A stretch of 59,552 bases of DNA from a bacterium (GTDB taxonomy: Bacteria > Actinomycetota > Acidimicrobiia > Spongiisociales > Spongiisociaceae), in assembly GCA_028820935.1 (NCBI GenBank), contig JAPPHZ010000043.1, positions 1-59,552 on the forward strand, given 5' to 3'. Position numbers and translations under genes: made by a program. Position 1 is the stretch's first letter. Every line of letters begins with the position of its first letter. This document shows positions 49,181 through 57,914 of the stretch, piece by piece. Below the pieces are notes generated by a model. The model saw nothing but the letters and a program-made list of their open reading frames with translations. It did not search any database and was not told the origin of the DNA.

Positions 49181-50340
49181 TGGACTTCGAACTCACCGGC
49201 GAGCAACGCCTCATAATCGATGTCGCCCGCGACTTCACGGAGAAGGAATTGTTCCCCTACGAGGAGGAGGTGGAGCGTTCCGGTCGGGTGCGCCCCGAGT
49301 TGGTCGACCGGATCAGGTCGCGTGCCATCGCCGCCGGCATCTACGCCGCCAACATGCCCGAGGAGTTCGGTGGGGCCGGGCTGGACCCGCTCACGCTGGC
49401 ACTGGTCGAGCGGGAGCTGGGGGCCGCCTCCTACGCCCTCCAGTACATCGTGGCCCGACCCTCCAACATCCTGCAGGCCTGCCGGGACGAACAGATCGAC
49501 CGGTACCTCCTGCCCACGGTTCGGGGAGAGCGGGTGGAATGCCTGGCGATGAGCGAGCCCGACGCCGGCTCCGATCTGAGAGGCATGCGCTGCTCGGCGG
49601 TCCGGGACGGCGACGGCTACCTCATCAACGGCACCAAGCACTTCATCAGCCACGCCGACCTCGCCGACTACGTCATCCTGTTCGCCGCCACCGGCGAGGA
49701 GCCCGGCCCCCGAGGCCCCAGGAAGATGATCACCGCCTTCCTGGTCGACATGGGCACTCCCGGATTCGAGGTGCGGCCCGGTTACCGGGCGGTCTCCAAC
49801 CGGGGCTACCACAACTTCGTCCTCCAGTTCGACGACTGCCGCGTGCCCTCGTCCGCCATCCTCGGCGAGGAGCACCAAGGATTCCGGGTAGCCAACGAGT
49901 GGCTGGGATCGACCCGTCTCCAGGTTGCGGCGGTGTGCCTGGGAAGGGCGCGGCGCGCTATCGACCTGGCCACCCGGTGGGCCGCCGAGCGCACCCAGTT
50001 CGGCCGCCAGATCGGCAAGTTCCAGGGGGTGTCCTTCAAGCTGGCCGACATGCAAACCCGCTACGAGGCGGCGGAGCTGCTCACCCTCAGGGCAGCGTGG
50101 AAGGACGGGCAGGGCTCCATGACGGATACCGATGCCGCCATGGCCAAGGTCTACGCCAGCGAGATGTGCCAGTTCGTCACGGATGAGGCCATCCAGATCT
50201 TCGGGGGCATGGGCCTGATGGACGAGCTACCGCTGGAACGGCTGTGGCGGGACACCCGGGTGGACCGCATCTGGGACGGCACCTCCGAGATCCAGCGCCA
50301 CATCATCTCCCGGGCCATGCTCCGACCCCTCGGCGGGTAG
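49180..50340 (+). CDS. acyl-CoA dehydrogenase
   Basis: Flavin-dependent acyl-CoA dehydrogenase, 386 aa: CLAMSEPDAGSDLRGM (FAD/substrate motif, about 122-137), INGTKHFISHADLADYVILFA, RTQFGRQIGKFQGV and QIFGGMGLMDELPLERLWRDTRVDRIWDGTSEIQRHI. The position that holds the catalytic Glu in the usual YEGTSEIQ is Asp (WDGTSE) here. Coupled by a one-base overlap to the carnitine dehydrogenase gene and followed by an acyl-CoA synthetase. It may oxidise gamma-butyrobetainyl-CoA to crotonobetainyl-CoA, feeding the CaiD-like hydratase; inference from context. Confidence 0.88.
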   Translation: MDFELTGEQRLIIDVARDFTEKELFPYEEEVERSGRVRPELVDRIRSRAIAAGIYAANMPEEFGGAGLDPLTLALVERELGAASYALQYIVARPSNILQACRDEQIDRYLLPTVRGERVECLAMSEPDAGSDLRGMRCSAVRDGDGYLINGTKHFISHADLADYVILFAATGEEPGPRGPRKMITAFLVDMGTPGFEVRPGYRAVSNRGYHNFVLQFDDCRVPSSAILGEEHQGFRVANEWLGSTRLQVAAVCLGRARRAIDLATRWAAERTQFGRQIGKFQGVSFKLADMQTRYEAAELLTLRAAWKDGQGSMTDTDAAMAKVYASEMCQFVTDEAIQIFGGMGLMDELPLERLWRDTRVDRIWDGTSEIQRHIISRAMLRPLGG

Positions 50341-50346
50341 CCCGGC

Positions 50347-52404
50347 ATGCCGGTTCGGGACTTGGACCGCCTCCTGCGTCCCCGGACGGTGGTGGTGGTC
50401 GGGGGCGACCCGGCCGAGCGAGCCATCCGCCAGTCGGACCGGCTCGGCTTCGAGGGAGAGATCTGGCCGGTCAACCCCAGCCGGTCCACCATGGCCGGGC
50501 GCCACGTCTACCCGTCGCTCGACGACCTGCCGGGAGCACCTGACTCCGCCTTCGTGGCAGTGAACCGCCGGCTCACGGTCGAGGTTGTCAGGCAACTGGC
50601 GGGAATGGGTTGTGGCGGGGCCGTGCTCTACGCCTCGGGATTCGCCGAGGCCGGTGAGGAGGGCGCCGAGATACAGGAACGGCTGGTGGACGGGCACGGG
50701 ATGCCTCTGATCGGACCCAACTGCTACGGGATCATCAACGCGGTGATGGGCGCCGCCCTCTGGCCCGACGTTCAGGGCTGCCGGCGGATCCGGAGCGGGC
50801 CGGCCCTGATCAGCCAGTCAGGGAACATCTCCCTCAACCTCACCATGAACCGGCGCGGGATCGAGTTCAGCTACGTGATCTCGCTGGGCAACCAGTCCTC
50901 GGTCACAACCGAGGACTGCCTGGAGCACTTCGCAGCCCGTTCCGAGGTGACTGCGGTCGGCATCCACGCCGAGTCGATCCTCGATCCGATCGCCTTCGGT
51001 CGAGCGGCGCTCGCCTGCCGGGACACCGGCACGCCCGTGGTGGTGCTCAAGACCGGGAGGTCGGAGGAAGCCGAGCGCATCACCTCATCCCACACCGCCG
51101 CGCTGGCCGCCCCCGCTGTTGCCTACGACGCCCTGTTCGAGCGCTACGGGGTGGTGACGGCGGAGTCGATACCCGACTTCATGGCCACGCTGGGATTGCT
51201 GGACACGGTCGGCCCGATCCCGGGCAACCGGCTGGTCTCCCTCTCGTGCTCGGGAGGCGAGGCGGCGCTGGTGGCCGACCGGTCGGTTCGCTATGCGGTG
51301 GCCTTCCCGGCCTTCGGCCCCGAGCACCGGGACCGGATCGCGGCCACCCTGCCGCAGCTGGTAGCCATCACCAACCCGCTCGACTACCACACCTTCATCT
51401 GGGGTGATGAGCCGGCCCTGGAACGATGCTTCACCGAGGTGGTGTCGGGGCCGTTCGACGCCGCCATGCTGGTCATCGACTGGCCGTCGGAGGGGAACGA
51501 CGACACGGACTGGTGGCCCGCGCTCCGGGCGTTCGCCATCGCCACCAACCGAGCGGGCCGAGCCGGCGTGATCGTGTCGGGGCTCCCGGAGAGCCTTCCC
51601 GGCCCCGTCCGGGATTTCGCAACGGAGCGGGGTCTCGGCATGGCCTGGTCGATCGATGAGGCCCTGGCCGGATTGGCGGCAGCAGCTTCAAGGGGCCGAT
51701 GGCTCGAGGATCCGCCACCGTCGCTCCACCTTCCCGCCGGGACCTGGACCGGTCCTGTCCTGGCCCTGGACGAACCGGCCGCCAAGTCGATCCTCTCGAG
51801 CGCGGGAATACCGGTACCCGAGGGCGTCGTCGTGGACGGTTGCACAGACGGCGTCCCGGCACGGTTGCCACGTCACCTGTCCTTCCCGCTGGTGGCGAAG
51901 GCCGTCGGGCCGGTCCACAAGTCGCGGACCGGTGGGGTGATCGCCGGGATTGCCGACCTGGAGGAACTCGAAGCAGCGATCGAGCGTCTGGGACGTGGTA
52001 GCCGCCAGGTGCTGGTCGAGGAGCAGGTGACGGGAGCCGTTGCCGAGCTGCTCGTGTCGGTGAGCCGGATACCACCGATCGGTCTGGTGGTGACACTCGG
52101 AGCGGGAGGGACCCTGGTGGAGTGGCTGGAGGACACCACCGGCCTGCTGGCGCCCGTAACACGGCCCGGGCTGCGACGAGCGCTCCGCCGGCTCCGCATC
52201 GGGCGCATGCTGGAGCACCGGGTACCCGGTCTGGTCTCCGATCCCGAACCGATCCGCGACATCATCGACCGGCTGACCGCCCTGGTGGCCGGCCGCCCCG
52301 GCATCGTCGAGGTGGAGATAAACCCCCTCATCCTCACCGAGGATGCACTATGGGCGGTCGACGCCCTGATCTCCACCAACCCGGAAGACGGGTCCAACTC
52401 CTAG
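50347..52404 (+). CDS. NDP-forming acyl-CoA synthetase (fused alpha/beta, acetate-CoA ligase family)
   Basis: The 685-aa protein has the CoA-binding domain (VVVVGGDPAERAIRQ, IWPVNPSRSTMAGRHVYPSLDDLP) and two CoA-ligase domains (GPNCYGIIN, SQSGNIS, ISLGNQSSV). The phospho-acceptor His is in TSSHTAALAAP (about 249), and a C-terminal ATP-grasp part holds PLVAKAVGPVHKSRTGGVIAG and VEINPLIL. It forms acyl-CoA from acid, CoA and ATP with ADP as product. ATG 50347 is 6 bases after the acyl-CoA dehydrogenase stop. In this setting it may activate gamma-butyrobetaine or carnitine. Substrate not proven. Confidence 0.88.
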   Translation: MPVRDLDRLLRPRTVVVVGGDPAERAIRQSDRLGFEGEIWPVNPSRSTMAGRHVYPSLDDLPGAPDSAFVAVNRRLTVEVVRQLAGMGCGGAVLYASGFAEAGEEGAEIQERLVDGHGMPLIGPNCYGIINAVMGAALWPDVQGCRRIRSGPALISQSGNISLNLTMNRRGIEFSYVISLGNQSSVTTEDCLEHFAARSEVTAVGIHAESILDPIAFGRAALACRDTGTPVVVLKTGRSEEAERITSSHTAALAAPAVAYDALFERYGVVTAESIPDFMATLGLLDTVGPIPGNRLVSLSCSGGEAALVADRSVRYAVAFPAFGPEHRDRIAATLPQLVAITNPLDYHTFIWGDEPALERCFTEVVSGPFDAAMLVIDWPSEGNDDTDWWPALRAFAIATNRAGRAGVIVSGLPESLPGPVRDFATERGLGMAWSIDEALAGLAAAASRGRWLEDPPPSLHLPAGTWTGPVLALDEPAAKSILSSAGIPVPEGVVVDGCTDGVPARLPRHLSFPLVAKAVGPVHKSRTGGVIAGIADLEELEAAIERLGRGSRQVLVEEQVTGAVAELLVSVSRIPPIGLVVTLGAGGTLVEWLEDTTGLLAPVTRPGLRRALRRLRIGRMLEHRVPGLVSDPEPIRDIIDRLTALVAGRPGIVEVEINPLILTEDALWAVDALISTNPEDGSNS

Positions 52405-52419
52405 CGTCCTCTCCCGACG

Positions 52420-52615
52420 GAAGAACGCGAAAAACGCGGCAGGCGGGCTCCGCCCGCCGGGCCCTCCCCCACCGCCACCACCTTGGTGTCGAGCGCGTTC
52501 GCCCTACCCTTGGCGGGGTTGCCCGACGATATGTTCCCTCCGGCGGCCCGGTCGACTTCGGACCTCAGGTGCTTACGGTATCCAACACCATATAGCGGGG
52601 GTGTGACACCAACAG
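52420..52615 (+). repeat. dispersed intergenic repeat, copy D, with GC hairpin
   Basis: GAACGCGAAAAACGC is followed by a perfect 7-bp hairpin with a TCC loop (52442-52458: GGCGGGC-TCC-GCCCGCC), GGGCCCTCCCCCACC, CCACCACCTTGGTGTCGAGC, TGTTCCCTCCGGCGGCCCGG and finally ATAGCGGGGGTGTGACA (52593-52609). The same order occurs at 2755-2985. It starts directly after the synthetase stop and converges on phyH; no gene is present in this 258-base gap. Confidence 0.7.
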
Positions 52616-52662
52616 GCCACTCCTGACGGCAACAGAAGCCGGAAGGATCGGATGGTCCTGGC

Positions 52663-53544
52663 TCAGCCTTCGTCTTCCTGGGCGGCGAAGATCGAGTCGT
52701 ACCCGCCGGACCAGTCCGGGGGGATCAGGCAGGGCCGGGGATCGTGGTGGGCCCACCGGGCGGGCTGCCCGCGAATCACCTTGCCGGTGTTGCGGGTCGG
52801 TTGCGGGTGGGCCGTGTACGGGAAGGCATCGGCGGAGGCATAGGCGTTGAGCAGCAGGGGCCGACCGCTCGGCCTGGAGGTAGGTGGCGAGCCGTGGACC
52901 GTCCGGCAGTTGTGGGCGGTGATCGATCCGGCCGGTCCGGTGAGGTACTCGACCCGTCTGACATCGACGGTCGCGGAGTCTTCAGCTGACAGGCATCCGA
53001 TCCAGTTTCCCTCCTCGTCGTACTGATCGAACAGGGGGCCGTCGTGGCTGCCCGGTATCACCATCAGGGGGCCGTCATCCATACCGGTGTCGGCGAGGTA
53101 CGTGCCGATCGTCAGCGGGCTGTAGTTGGTGTGCGGGTAGAACTGGATGTCCTGATGCCACTTGACATCGTCCGAGCCGGCGTCCCACTTGAAGTTGAGC
53201 TTGGAGTGATGGAACACCACGTCCGGCCCCACCAGGTCGGCGGCGACATCGGCGATCAGGCCGGAGGCGAACTCCCAGTACGTGTCGTGCAGGCGGTCGG
53301 GCATCTTGAGACGCCGTATCTTGGGCGAGTCCGGGCCGTGATCATCAGCCACGTCGTAGTCCTCGCCCGACCGGGTGACCGATCGGCTCCGCTCCACGAA
53401 GACCGCCGTGACCTCGTTGAGCCGGTCGATCAGTTCCTGGGGGATGAGTGACTCCACGCTCACGTACCCGCCCTCGAAGTACGACTCCCTCTGCTTCTGG
53501 GTCAGCACTCTCGGCGGTTCGGCAAGAACCTGTTCCGGTGTCAT
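52663..53544 (-). CDS. PhyH-type 2-oxoglutarate/Fe(II) dioxygenase
   Basis: Phytanoyl-CoA-dioxygenase superfamily protein of 293 aa. The iron ligands are His and Asp in KWHQDIQFYPHTN (about 126-128) and the distal His in HNCRTVHGSPP (about 213); the oxoglutarate-binding Arg is probably in PSGRPLLLNAY. The start is ATG 53544 after GAGGAG; the longer frame is antisense to the 5' end of the enoyl-CoA hydratase region. It is divergent from caiD. It may hydroxylate a quaternary amine or an acyl group; ectoine-hydroxylase-like and phytanoyl-type functions are equally possible. Confidence 0.88.
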   Translation of the reverse strand: MTPEQVLAEPPRVLTQKQRESYFEGGYVSVESLIPQELIDRLNEVTAVFVERSRSVTRSGEDYDVADDHGPDSPKIRRLKMPDRLHDTYWEFASGLIADVAADLVGPDVVFHHSKLNFKWDAGSDDVKWHQDIQFYPHTNYSPLTIGTYLADTGMDDGPLMVIPGSHDGPLFDQYDEEGNWIGCLSAEDSATVDVRRVEYLTGPAGSITAHNCRTVHGSPPTSRPSGRPLLLNAYASADAFPYTAHPQPTRNTGKVIRGQPARWAHHDPRPCLIPPDWSGGYDSIFAAQEDEG

Positions 53545-53715
53545 ACAGGCACTCCTCGCGGGGATTCTCGGGCTACCAGGGCTGGATCGCCGGAACGCGG
53601 CTACGGCCGGCACCCGGCGTCTTCGTACCAGATCGAGTATAGGTCTCGGCGGGGTTTCGCCGGTGTGGAGACGCCGGCCCACGCCGCGCAAGTGCGGGGC
53701 CAATACACTTCGATC

Positions 53716-54501
53716 ATGATGAACGACGTCATCCGAGCGGTCCGCCGGGGATCGACGCTCGAGGTCACCCTCGACCGGCCCAAGGCCAACGCCATCGACG
53801 CGGCCACCAGCCGGGCCCTGGGGGCGGTCTTCTCCGGCTTCCGGGATGATCCCGACCTCCGGGTGGCCATCTTCACCGGCGCGGGCGAGCGGTTCTTCTC
53901 CGCCGGATGGGACCTGGCCGCAGGGGCCGAAGGCGAGGCCTACGAGAGCGACTTCGGACCGGGCGGCTTCGGCGGGTTCGCGGAACTACCGGACCTCAAC
54001 AAGCCCGTCATCGCCGCGGTGAACGGCATGGCGGTCGGGGGCGGATTCGAGCTCGTGATGGCCGCGGACCTGGTGGTGGCTGCGGAACACGCCACCTTCT
54101 TCCTGCCCGAGGCCTCGATCGGGCTGATCCCCGATGTGGGATCCGTCCTGCTTCCCAGGTTGCTGCCGGCCCCGCTGGCCAACGAGGTGCTCCTGGCAGG
54201 GCGCCGATTGGACACCGAGGATCTCCATCGATTCGGCCTGGTGAACGAGGTAGTGCCCGGGACGGATCTCATGAACGCAGCGCACGACCTGGCCGACCGG
54301 ATCGCAGCCCACGCCCCGCTGGCTGTCGCCGCCATCCTGGACATCGGCCGCCGGAGCGACGGCCTGCCGGCATCCGCCGCGCTCCATGACCTACGTTCCG
54401 GCGCGGTCGAGACCTACCTCAAGATGCTGGATTCGGAGGATGCTGAGGAGGGACTGCGAGCGTTCGCGGAGAAGCGCGACCCGGTCTGGAAAGGTCGCTA
54501 G
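53716..54501 (+). CDS. caiD: crotonobetainyl-CoA hydratase / carnityl-CoA dehydratase (CaiD-like)
   Basis: Crotonase-family enzyme of 261 aa with unusually close match to CaiD: LDRPKANAIDAATS, FRDDPDLRVAIFTGAGERFF, SAGWDLAAGAEGEA, DFGPGGFGG, KPVIAAVNGMAVGGGFEL, and the C-terminal FAEKRDPVWKGR, which CaiD proteins share. CaiD interconverts crotonobetainyl-CoA and carnityl-CoA. ATG 53716 is chosen; the open frame extends 17 codons upstream without a binding site. With the carnitine dehydrogenase and BKACE genes 4 kb upstream, it allows crotonobetaine to enter the carnitine route. Confidence 0.88.
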   Translation: MMNDVIRAVRRGSTLEVTLDRPKANAIDAATSRALGAVFSGFRDDPDLRVAIFTGAGERFFSAGWDLAAGAEGEAYESDFGPGGFGGFAELPDLNKPVIAAVNGMAVGGGFELVMAADLVVAAEHATFFLPEASIGLIPDVGSVLLPRLLPAPLANEVLLAGRRLDTEDLHRFGLVNEVVPGTDLMNAAHDLADRIAAHAPLAVAAILDIGRRSDGLPASAALHDLRSGAVETYLKMLDSEDAEEGLRAFAEKRDPVWKGR

Positions 54502-54709
54502 CCCACACGCGCCACACCGGCGTCGATCGCCCTACACGCCGGGCCCAGAACATCAGGTACCGGTACGAGTTAACGTCCCCTCTCACTACCATGTGAGCGG
54601 ACACCGGACCCTATTCGGGGCATCTCCTGATCGACCCGGGTGGTTCGGAATAGCCACGGTGGCATCGCTGTTTTTGTCTGTACCCGAGCCCCTTCAAGGT
54701 ACGTGCCTC

Positions 54710-56044
54710 ATGAGATTGTCGACCCTCCCCGATCCCACTCCCGGCTCCGGCGGCACCACCAGGACCATCCTGGGATCGCGAGGCCTGCTCCTGGCCGTCC
54801 TCTTCGTGATGCTGGGGAACGGGATGATGAACCCCCTGCTCGGCATCAGGGCCGAACTGGAAGGCTTCTCGACCACCGCCACCGGCACGATCCTGGCGTT
54901 CTACTACGTGGGGTTCCTGGCGGGCGCGTGGATAACCCGGCGCCTGATGGTGGACGTCGGCCACATCCGCGTGTACGCCGCGCTGGCGTCGCTGGCATCT
55001 ACCTCGACCCTCATCTACATCCTGAACGACTCCCCCGCCGTCTGGTCACTGGCGCGGCTGATCACCGGCTTCGCCATGAGCGGCCTATTCATCGTGGGAG
55101 AGAGTTGGCTCAACGAGGCTGCCACCAACCGGACTCGGGGACGCCTGCTCGCCATCTACATGGTGGTGCTGATGGGAGGGCTGGCGGCGGGCCAGATGCT
55201 GATCGTGCTGGGTGATCCATCCGGGATCGCCCTGTTCATCGCCGCCTCGATACTGGTGTCGATGGCGGTGATCCCGATCACGCTGTCGACCTCGCCGGCT
55301 CCCAGGCCGGTGCTTCCCGGCAAGCTCCCGGTCGCCCAGGTGTGGCACGCCGCGCCCCTGGGAATTCTCACCTCCTTCAGCCAGGGCACCGCGGTAGCGG
55401 CTTTGCTGACACTCGGCGCCGTGTTCGGCGCGAGATCGGGTATGAGCGTGGACCGGATCGCCTTGTTCACGTCCGCCGCCGTGGTCGGAAGCGTGGCGCT
55501 CCAGCCTGCCATCGGCGTGTTGTCCGACCGGATGGGACGGAGAAGGTTGATCCTGGGTACGGGCCTCGTGTGTGCTGGTGCGTGCCTAGCGATGGTTCAG
55601 GCCAACCCGCTCGGCTGGTGGGCGCTGGCGGTCTCCTTCGTGGTCGGCGGGCTGGCACTGAGCATGTACCCGCTAGCGCTCAGCCACATCAACGACCGGG
55701 TCCCTCCAGGGTCGGCCGTCGGAGTCAGCACCGTGCTGTCGCTCGCCGCCGGAATCGGCGCCGTCATCGGTCCGATCGCCGGCGCGCAGGTCATGGACGC
55801 TTTGGGACCCGCCGGCCTCTACTGGTTCGTAGGCGTCCTGTTCCTCGTCACCGCCCTGTTCAGCCTCTTCCGGATCTTCACCCGGGAAGGCGTGCCTGCG
55901 GACAAGCGGCGGCCGTTTGCCCTGGTTCCGGCCCGTGCCGGCACGGTCATCGTGCAGATGGCACGCCGGATGCGGCAGCCGGGCGAGAGGACGGCCCGCA
56001 GCGGGACCGGTAGGAACAAACGAGCGCCCGGCCACAAGGAGTGA
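54710..56044 (+). CDS. MFS transporter
   Basis: The 444-aa membrane protein has twelve predicted helices: MLGNGMMNPLLGIRAELEGFSTTATGTILAFYYVGFLAGAW in the first pair, GESWLNEAATNRTRGRLLAIYM in the 4-5 region, and GVLSDRMGRRRLILGTGL (motif A repeat) in the second half. This pattern is that of YcaD-like MFS proteins. A basic C-terminal tail. The true start is ATG 54710; the longer frame lies over caiD. Substrate unknown; quaternary amine or drug transport are both possible from context. The 208-base gap to caiD holds no recognised signal. Confidence 0.82.
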   Translation: MRLSTLPDPTPGSGGTTRTILGSRGLLLAVLFVMLGNGMMNPLLGIRAELEGFSTTATGTILAFYYVGFLAGAWITRRLMVDVGHIRVYAALASLASTSTLIYILNDSPAVWSLARLITGFAMSGLFIVGESWLNEAATNRTRGRLLAIYMVVLMGGLAAGQMLIVLGDPSGIALFIAASILVSMAVIPITLSTSPAPRPVLPGKLPVAQVWHAAPLGILTSFSQGTAVAALLTLGAVFGARSGMSVDRIALFTSAAVVGSVALQPAIGVLSDRMGRRRLILGTGLVCAGACLAMVQANPLGWWALAVSFVVGGLALSMYPLALSHINDRVPPGSAVGVSTVLSLAAGIGAVIGPIAGAQVMDALGPAGLYWFVGVLFLVTALFSLFRIFTREGVPADKRRPFALVPARAGTVIVQMARRMRQPGERTARSGTGRNKRAPGHKE

Positions 56045-56144
56045 GCGCGTCCTGGTGGTCAGCCGGTGCCTGCCGGTGCCTCCATCGTCACATCACGGGC
56101 ACCGCGAGGTGGCAATGCCACCGACCAGGTGGAGTTCTCGGGTA

Positions 56145-56885
56145 TCAGCCCTGGCAGCCCAGCAGGTTGTCGACCGCCGGCCGGATGCCGAGCCGGTAGC
56201 TCGACACCTCGCCATCGTCGATAGCGAAGTAGATGCGGTAGTCGGCATCCGCCTCGTCGTTGGGAACGAAGGCCAGGGCCTGGCCCTCCGACACGGCGTC
56301 GTTGGCCTGCTGGATGTTGTCGGGGTAGACCTCGCGCACGCTGGATTCGGGAGTGCCGATCCTGACGCCCGAACGGGTGGCGATCACGCTGGGAGCGTTG
56401 ATCTCGACGCGGACGACGGCCCCGTCGACCACCATGAAGGCCACGCCCGGCAGGCCGGCGCCGGCGGTCACGTAGTAACAGTTGTCGGTCGATGCCCGGC
56501 CGAAGTCCTGGGAAAGCGACAACCCGGAGGCGGCAACGGCTTCCTCTACCGTCATACCCAACGTGACCGGACCCAGCGCACGCAGAGTCACGACGTCGTC
56601 GCTGGTCAATTCCGCAGTGCCCGTGGACGGGGCCGCAGTGGTGGCGGTGGTCGTCGTGGCCACCTCTTCGGCCAAGGTCACCGCTACCTCCTCGGTGGCG
56701 ACCGTTCCCGACGTCCCGGAGTCGTCTGGGGAAGCAGAAGCCTGAGCCGAGGTGGTGGTGACCAGGCTGGTGGTGGCGGTGACCCCTGCGGAGGCCTCGG
56801 TGGTCTCGGGAGGAGTGTCCTCGCCTCCACCGCACGCCGCCATGACCATAGCCATTGCTGCTACTAGTAACGCCCGCTTTCTCAA
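56145..56885 (-). CDS. lipoprotein with Thr-rich linker
   Basis: The 246-aa protein starts from TTG 56885 after AAGGAGA: basic start, hydrophobic core, lipobox MAAC (Cys18), then a long Thr/Ser/Ala linker to about residue 95. A compact domain LGPVTLGMTVEEAVAASGL... follows, with two Cys in DNCYYV and LLGCQG and IRIGTPESSVREVYP. The GMTVEEA helix pattern occurs in many actinobacterial secreted proteins of unknown role. It is extracytoplasmic; no function proposed. Confidence 0.72.
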   Translation of the reverse strand: MRKRALLVAAMAMVMAACGGGEDTPPETTEASAGVTATTSLVTTTSAQASASPDDSGTSGTVATEEVAVTLAEEVATTTTATTAAPSTGTAELTSDDVVTLRALGPVTLGMTVEEAVAASGLSLSQDFGRASTDNCYYVTAGAGLPGVAFMVVDGAVVRVEINAPSVIATRSGVRIGTPESSVREVYPDNIQQANDAVSEGQALAFVPNDEADADYRIYFAIDDGEVSSYRLGIRPAVDNLLGCQG

Positions 56886-56975
56886 GACATCTCCTTCAGA
56901 CAGCCAGCAGACCCGATCCCAGTCATTTCGACATGCGAAAACCCGCCGCCCCGCCCGATTTTCGCGTTCTGGGCA

Positions 56976-57003
56976 TCAATACGCTAACAGCATCGGACAA
57001 CAA
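56976..57003 (-). promoter_or_regulatory. candidate promoter of the 56145-56885 lipoprotein gene
   Basis: On the minus strand TTGTTG (57003-56998), a 16-base spacer and TATTGA (56981-56976). The region also contains AGAACGCGAAAA followed by GGGCGGGGC, which resembles the start of the intergenic repeat family. Moderate match only. Confidence 0.35.
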
Positions 57004-57088
57004 AACTATCCCTTTCTTCGATTTTCACTCTCGAAACCTGCGGTGAGCGTCGGAGGAGGCTCCACGATGAGCCGGACAGGCAGGCTGA

Positions 57089-57781
57089 CTACTCGCGAAC
57101 CCATATCGCCAAACCCCGGCACTCGCCGCCGAGGAGGTCGCGCAGAAACCCCGCCTCCCGACCATCGACGGTCAAATCCCACCGGGCCTTGATCGCAATC
57201 CACCAAGCAACGTAATCGCACCTGTGATCGGCATTGGGCGGCATCCATTGCGCCGGGTCACCGGCGCCCTTGGCCTCGTTAACGGCGGCCGTAACCGCAG
57301 CGAGGCCGTCAAGGTCGTTGGCGAAGGCCCGCCTGCGACCGGGGTCCCACGCATGAGCACCCGAATCCCATGCTTCCTGCAAGGGCACCACATGGTCAAC
57401 GTGTATACCGGCCGGCGATCCTTCTACCCACGTATCGTCATACACCGAGTACCAAACGCCCGACACGATGCGGCATTCCGGACCGCTACCCGGTCGGAGG
57501 CCGGAATAGGCGTCCCTCAGAAGAACCTCCCGGCGGGTATCACATCCGTCCGCGTCCTCGTCCGTCCAATGGACGAACAGGTCCCGGTCATACCCGTCCC
57601 ATCGTTCACGGGCAACCACCAAACCTTCGAGAATGTCGACCGCCCGAACCTGGATCCGGATACTGCCTTCGGAGCGAAGGGAAGCCGCGAGGGAGTGCGC
57701 AGACGCATCAGCGCCGCTATCCGGGCCGGACCCGCCGCATGCGACCGCCAGGAGGCTCACCAGGATGAGAGTGGGAAGCAG
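57089..57781 (-). CDS. secreted lipoprotein with HNH/DUF1524-type domain
   Basis: The C-terminal domain reads IHVDHVVPLQEAWDSGAHAW, RRAFANDLDGLAAVTAAVNEAKGAGDPAQWMPPN and YVAWWIAIKARWDLTVD, typical of secreted HNH-type nuclease-like proteins. The N-terminus has a lipobox AVAC preceded by LPTLILVSLL. The start is unsolved: the open frame runs back through the tRNA-Val gene. After the tRNA end only GTG 57760 (signal too short) and CTG 57781 are available, so 57781 is given as a working start. Two Cys pairs (GCDT, ECRI, RCDY, GECRG) suggest disulfides outside the cell. Confidence 0.68.
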   Translation of the reverse strand: MLPTLILVSLLAVACGGSGPDSGADASAHSLAASLRSEGSIRIQVRAVDILEGLVVARERWDGYDRDLFVHWTDEDADGCDTRREVLLRDAYSGLRPGSGPECRIVSGVWYSVYDDTWVEGSPAGIHVDHVVPLQEAWDSGAHAWDPGRRRAFANDLDGLAAVTAAVNEAKGAGDPAQWMPPNADHRCDYVAWWIAIKARWDLTVDGREAGFLRDLLGGECRGLAIWVRE

Positions 57782-57816
57782 ATGGCCGGGCCGTCGGGGC
57801 CGCCGGTCGGAGAATG

Positions 57817-57888
57817 TGGGCGCTACTGGGATCGAACCAGTGACCTCTGCCGTGTGAAGGCAGCGCTCTCCCGCTGAGCTAAGCGCCC
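57817..57888 (-). tRNA. tRNA-Val (anticodon CAC)
   Basis: A complete 72-base cloverleaf on the minus strand: acceptor GGGCGCT/AGCGCCC, D arm GCTC/GAGC, anticodon loop TTCACAC with CAC, T arm ACTGG-TTCGATC-CCAGT, discriminator A. No encoded CCA. The lipoprotein gene follows on the same strand. Confidence 0.95.
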
Positions 57889-57914
57889 GGGGGCAGCAAG
57901 TGTAGCCGTGCCTG

